From positions 691,657 through 755,656 of the forward strand of contig JAINUG010000321.1 of assembly GCA_029706075.1 (NCBI GenBank): 64,000 nucleotides of DNA, written 5' to 3'. Shown here in pieces: positions 59,766 through 64,000 of the stretch (position 1 is the stretch's first letter; the number at the start of each line of letters is the position of its first letter). The notes beneath the pieces were generated by a model. It worked only from the letters and a program-made list of their open reading frames with translations, had not been told where the DNA came from and did not search any database. A program made the position numbers and the translations under genes. This DNA comes from Aldrovandia affinis (taxonomy: Eukaryota; Chordata; Actinopteri; Notacanthiformes; Halosauridae).

Positions 59766-61983
59766 TCACACTGTGATGAACGCCCCCTGATCCCCGTTCG
59801 CTGACTCAGGCTCCACACAGCGACCCTTCCTCCTGGTCACTCGACGTTTGCGGTGGAATTTTGCATAACAGCGTAGCCCTGAAATGCAAAAAGACAACCA
59901 ACACACACACACACACACACATAGTGGGGTACAATTAGCAACAGTAAATCAAGATGAACAGTAGATGCTCCCTGCACACCACACCTGGGGTGTAGACCGC
60001 CTGCAGTGTGTACTTTCAGGACCAGTAATGGAGCTCACACCAGAATCCCATTACTCAGGACCAGTCACATGTCAGCAGATATCTCCGTCTCCGTTAATCA
60101 ACAGTAGTTTCCCACAAGAAGAAATAAATTATTCGACCCAGAATTAGCCTCACCCCAGAGACAGACCCCCACATTCCATGTTCTTTCCTGTCCCGGCAAA
60201 AGAGTTCTACTTGCTTCTTAAGGGGTTGTCTGAGTTATTTGTTTTCTCAACGATTCCACACTTATCCATAGTGATTATTAACAGAGCTAAACACAATTGT
60301 TTCAAAGAACAGAATAAGATACCAGGCTACTGTGGATAAAATGTCTCTGTGTAGAAGCCCTTACCTTCTGTACACATGCAGTCGTCGTAGCACTTGTTGT
60401 TGAGCCCACGGTTGTGCAGCCTGCACTCGTGGTGCCTCAGGTCACAGCAGGATCCTGGGGACGGGGCCAGCAATAGAACAAAGAGGGAGAAACACAGACA
60501 CATAGACAAATCAGCCCATGTTGTCATACAGTAGCAACCAGCCTTTGAAAGGTTCTGTGCGAAAATAAGAACATAAGAATACATAATGACAAGAACAGGC
60601 CGTTCGGCCCATCTAGGCTCCTCATGTCCTAATCTAAAGAGTATCTAGTACTGCATCTAGCCTGGACTTGAATAGCCCAAGCGTTTCTGCCTCTACTACC
60701 CGACCTGGAAAGCTGTTCCAGGCATTGACAACTCTCTGTGTAAAGAAAAACGTCCTAATATCTGTGCGGAATTTGCCTTTAATTAATTTCCACCTGTGGC
60801 CTCTTGTTCTGCTGACCCCACTTATCTTAAAAAATCTTTGGTATTTCACTTTGTTAATCCCTTTTAGGAATTTAAAAACCTCAATCAAATCCCCCCTAAG
60901 TCTCCGTTTGCTAAGTTTAAATAGATTGAGTGCCTTAAGTCTATCATCATAACTTTTACCTTTCATACCAGGTATCAGTTTAGTTGCCCTTCTTTGGACT
61001 TTTTCAAGAGCTTCTATATCTTTCTTGTAGTGCGGTGCCCAGAACTGCACACAGTATTCTGACAAGTGAGGTCTGACAAAGGCATTATATAACATTAATA
61101 TAACCTCCTTTGATTTATACTCAATACTTTTTGCTATGTATCCCAGCATCCTGTTGGCTTTTTTCACTGCTGTAGCACACTGCTTTGATGCAGATAGGCT
61201 TTTATCAACTACAATTCCTAAGCCTTTTTCAAATTGAACACCTACTAACTTTTCTCCTCCCATAAAATACTTCTGTCTAATGTTTTTATTTCCCACATGC
61301 ATAAATTTACATTTAGCAATATTGAATGTCATCTGCCATGTATCTTCCCATAAGTCAAAGAACGTTTGTCTGGAGGGAGGACGACTGACCAGAGAGGCAG
61401 TCCAGGTGGTGGTCACATGGTTCAACAGTGTCTGTGTCCACTGTCATATTCCCACCGCTAAGATTCTTGCCACGCCATTTACCTATACCACGGCATACAC
61501 CGATAAAAAGGAGAGAAAAGAGGGTGAGGCAAGTCGAGGAGAAAAACAGAAAATAAAAAGAAGCAGAGGAGAGGAGAATAGACGTGTGGAAAGCCAGGAG
61601 GGGAGAAAGGAGGAAGAGATGGCAAGAGTCACTGCTAAGTACATTAGGTAGTGATTTACTGAACTTAATGTTTCTCAAAGAGAGAAGAACACTGGCATAC
61701 GTGAAAATGTAGGAATATACAGTGTGCACACACAGATGCAACATTATATGAATACACAGGTATATATGAATAGCCAACAGATATGCACATGAAGTACACA
61801 CTGGATTGTACAATACGAGCGGTTGCCTCTTTCTGGAGGAGGTCGGTATGAGGCAACGTCACCTTTCTTTTTGGATGACGGCCAGGTGTCTGCCGGCCTC
61901 ATGTCCTCATAGTCAGTCCAGTCAAAGAGCGTCATGTCCAGAGTGGGCATCACCTCACCCAGCTTCTTCCTCCAGCCAGACTT
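59766..61983 (-). CDS. draxin: Draxin, last four exons (5' part outside window)
   Basis: Draxin is a secreted repulsive axon-guidance protein that antagonises Wnt signalling and binds netrin/DCC (known for vertebrate Draxin). Minus-strand exons are 61983-61863, 61482-61390, 60454-60365 and 59878-59766, giving the C-terminal 138 residues with phases 0/1/1/1 intact. The first encodes '[20 protein letters not shown]'. The second ends '[11 protein letters not shown]'. The third encodes '[20 protein letters not shown]' and 'YDDCMCTEG'. The last encodes '[20 protein letters not shown]' and ends '[11 protein letters not shown]'. The ten-cysteine C-terminal domain has the family spacing. The N-terminal exon with signal peptide was not seen up to 64000. 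The 60455-61389 intron is occupied by a LINE. Confidence 0.93.
60561..61366 (-). mobile_element. CR1-like LINE fragment in draxin intron
   Basis: The minus strand encodes about 240 C-terminal residues of a LINE reverse transcriptase: '[18 protein letters not shown]', '[20 protein letters not shown]', '[20 protein letters not shown]', '[14 protein letters not shown]', '[20 protein letters not shown]'. It stops at 60634-60636 and is followed by a 3' tail with 'GGCCTGTTCTTGTCATTATG'. The frame has no internal stop, so the copy is young, but the catalytic palm is missing (5' truncation). It occupies ~86 percent of the intron. Confidence 0.88.
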
Positions 61984-62212
61984 CTACAACCACAACCACA
62001 CCTGCGCATGATGGCAAATCTCCCAGCATGCTCCATTGCCTAGAACAGGGGTCACCATCCATGGCTCTGGAAAGCCACAGGGTCTGCAGATTTTTGTTTT
62101 CACCTTAAAAATCAGTAACCAATTTAGACCCAAGAAGGTGAGTTTACTGTTTAGTCAACTGCTTTAATTGATCTGTTTAAGTGCTGATTACTCCAATTCA
62201 AACTGCTTAGAT

Positions 62213-62399
62213 CAGGGGTGTCCAAACCTATCCAAGGAGGTCCGGTGCTTGTACGTTTCTGTTCCAGCCCATAAAAACACCTGGTTCAACTAATCAACTA
62301 ATCATGGTCTTCAATCTAGACCTCAGTCGAATCAGGTGTTTTAGTGCCGGGCTAGAACAACAGGCTGCAGCCTTTCTCTGGGAAGATTGGACACCCCTG
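62213..62399. mobile_element. 187-bp hAT-type MITE
   Basis: Perfect ends CAGGGGTGTCCAA and TTGGACACCCCTG. Flanking octamers gcttagat/actcagac agree at five of eight positions, and all differences are transitions, so it is an old 8-bp TSD. No coding capacity. Confidence 0.75.
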
Positions 62400-63257
62400 A
62401 CTCAGACTGTCCTCCCTCCGACCTCTGACCTTTCAACTTCTCTCACAATTGTGGCACCTGCTTACTATAGCCACACTGAAACCATGGGCTCTATACACAC
62501 ACACACACACACACGCACAACAGACCATCCCATAATGCACTGCATCCCCTGTACCTCACAGATGCTGTTAATGCTTCACAGCAGACAAAAACACTGTAAA
62601 CTTAGCCTGAAATCACCTCCATCTTTTGACATTGTACATTGGAGCTAATAAACTTGGAGATTAAAACCACACAAAAAAGTGTCTTTTTTTCTCTTAAAAA
62701 AAGTGGTTCTTGACACATAAAAAATGCAACAGTGGTGGCAGCGAATAATACTAAAAGATAAAATCAATATTTTCAAAGGCTCTCCCAAGGGTATAAAGTG
62801 AAAGCATGCATTACAAGAAACATCTTAGATTCCACATGAGACCTGGCCTCGGATTTATTACAATTCAGTTGGCTAAGCTCCCCTGGCAATACCAAATAAC
62901 TAAAGCGAAACGAATCTATTAGAGAAAACTATGTCAGGATGGATCGAACATCAGTGGAGAGGACTCACACTGTGGCTGTGTGTGATTAGTCAGAGGCATC
63001 TTTTTAACCACCAGCCAATATCTGACTCACACACCCTCTGCGGCCAGAGTGAACAAAGACACTGTGATTCACCGGGGGGTTCTCTGCTGGCTTGGAATCA
63101 GCATGCTGCACTGTCTGTGCCAACTCAAATGTAGATAGTTAGTGAGAACTGGTGGTCGAGGGCTGGGGGAGAGAATGTGTGAGAGCACAGACCCGCCTGG
63201 GACAGATGGCAGGGAGGAGGAGGAGGAGGAGAAGGACAGGGGCTTAAACCCCCTCCC

Positions 63258-63328
<71 letters not shown>

Positions 63329-63475
63329 GCACATATACATAAATAAATGTGCACACACAAATATGCACAGAAACATACACACGCACACACACACACACTC
63401 ACGCACACACACATACATGCATAGATGCACATACAAATGCGAGCACACTTCGCATGTACGAACGCACACAACACA
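63258..63475. repeat. Long (CA)n and derived CA/TA/GCA repeat
   Basis: About 33 pure CA units are followed by imperfect 'acacatatacgcacat' and 'cacacgcacac' stretches. Cys/Val or His/Thr frames across it are artefacts. Confidence 0.95.
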
Positions 63476-63689
63476 CCCCCGAACAGCCCCCGCCCCCACA
63501 CACGGAAGAGAGTAATTTTCCGCATGGGGTGCGACAGAGAGCAGATGAAGTGTAGCACGGGCTCACGGGCGGGAGGTGGGGTGATGTGGTAAATAAAGCA
63601 GGCTGATTAAAGCCTTTTCGGCCGAGTGGGCCTGCTGACTGGGACTCTCACAGCTCTGTACACGTTGCAGGGTGTGCGGGGAGCTGATA

Positions 63690-63945
63690 GAGAAAAGCGC
63701 TGACAGGGGACAGTGGATAATGAGCTCCGGGAAATGATGGGCGATGGATTGGGATTGATAGGAACTGGGGGATGACAAGGGGAAGGGGGTTGATGGGCAG
63801 TGGGGGCTGACGGGTGACTTGAGATCGAGATGGGGATGGGGACTGATAGGGGACCTGGCTGATGGGGGAGTGAGCATCCATGGTGGATTGAGATTGATAA
63901 AGGATCGGGACTGATAGGGGATGCGGTTGATGGCGAGTGAGGGTT
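63690..63945. repeat. Degenerate GATNGGGGA-type repeat
   Basis: 'gggattgataggaactgg', 'ggggactgataggggacctg', 'gagattgataaaggatcggg' and 'gactgataggggatgcgg' recur every ~30-90 bp, interspersed with 'tgatgggg' phrases. G-rich on the plus strand. Confidence 0.6.
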
Positions 63946-64000
63946 TATGGGTTGCATTAACGCATTCATTTCCTCTCATTACCTCAAAAGCAAATGCTGC

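Larger units (their letters stand above)
61984..64000. other. draxin upstream intron or flank
   Basis: No further draxin exon was recognised. It contains a MITE (62213-62399), CA repeats (62491-62515, 63258-63475) and a G-rich degenerate repeat (63690-63945). Confidence 0.45.

Noticed and set aside
63069-63558. Cys/Val-rich and His/Thr-rich frames near the right end
   Set aside because: Pure translation of CA/GT microsatellites. The same applies at 129-409, 901-1236, 21499-21952, 29135-29326 and 51267-51667.

Overview
The window is animal nuclear DNA, almost certainly from a ray-finned (teleost-type) fish. The evidence is intron-rich vertebrate genes, dense fish-style transposons (Tc1, Harbinger, hAT-type MITEs, L2-type LINEs, tRNA-derived SINEs with L2-like tails), many CA microsatellites, and no bacterial gene organisation. 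The species cannot be named from the sequence.

Four genes are recognised by exon-level reading, all on the minus strand. rpl22 (ribosomal protein eL22, 4 exons) is at 13198-16442. icmt (isoprenylcysteine carboxyl methyltransferase, 5 exons) is at 21671-25428. agtrap (angiotensin II receptor-associated protein, 5 exons over 11 kb) is at 41551-52629. The last four exons of draxin (secreted axon-guidance inhibitor) are at 59766-61983, and its 5' part lies beyond the right edge. A possible fifth gene, not recognised, is indicated by two phase-compatible exons at 40556-40607 and 38586-38710, ending next to a poly(A) signal. The genes are not an operon. draxin and agtrap form one conserved neighbourhood and icmt and rpl22 another; in human the two pairs lie several megabases apart on 1p36.

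By region: 0-13 kb is repeats (a 44-bp minisatellite split by an L2 LINE, a MITE, nested LINEs, and a three-deep nest of Tc1, Harbinger and L2). 13-16.5 kb is rpl22. 16.5-21.6 kb is intergenic plus the probable icmt 3'UTR, carrying a hAT-type MITE. 21.6-25.5 kb is icmt, with a composite Tc1 in intron 4. 26-32 kb has SINEs, a solo LTR with perfect 5-bp target duplication, a foldback MITE and a broken Harbinger element. 32.2-35.8 kb is a 3.7-kb A/T-rich satellite with higher-order structure. 36-38.5 kb has LINE and SINE remnants. 38.5-52.7 kb holds the unknown gene and agtrap, whose introns are packed with three Tc1-type elements and several SINEs. 54.7-58 kb is a young LTR element with no pol but a long coiled-coil/zinc-knuckle-like reading frame, the most unusual object here. 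59.7-62 kb is draxin, with a CR1-like LINE filling one intron. The right end is microsatellite and G-rich simple repeat.

Exon limits were set by eye from splice sites, codon phase and remembered family sequences. No database search was run.
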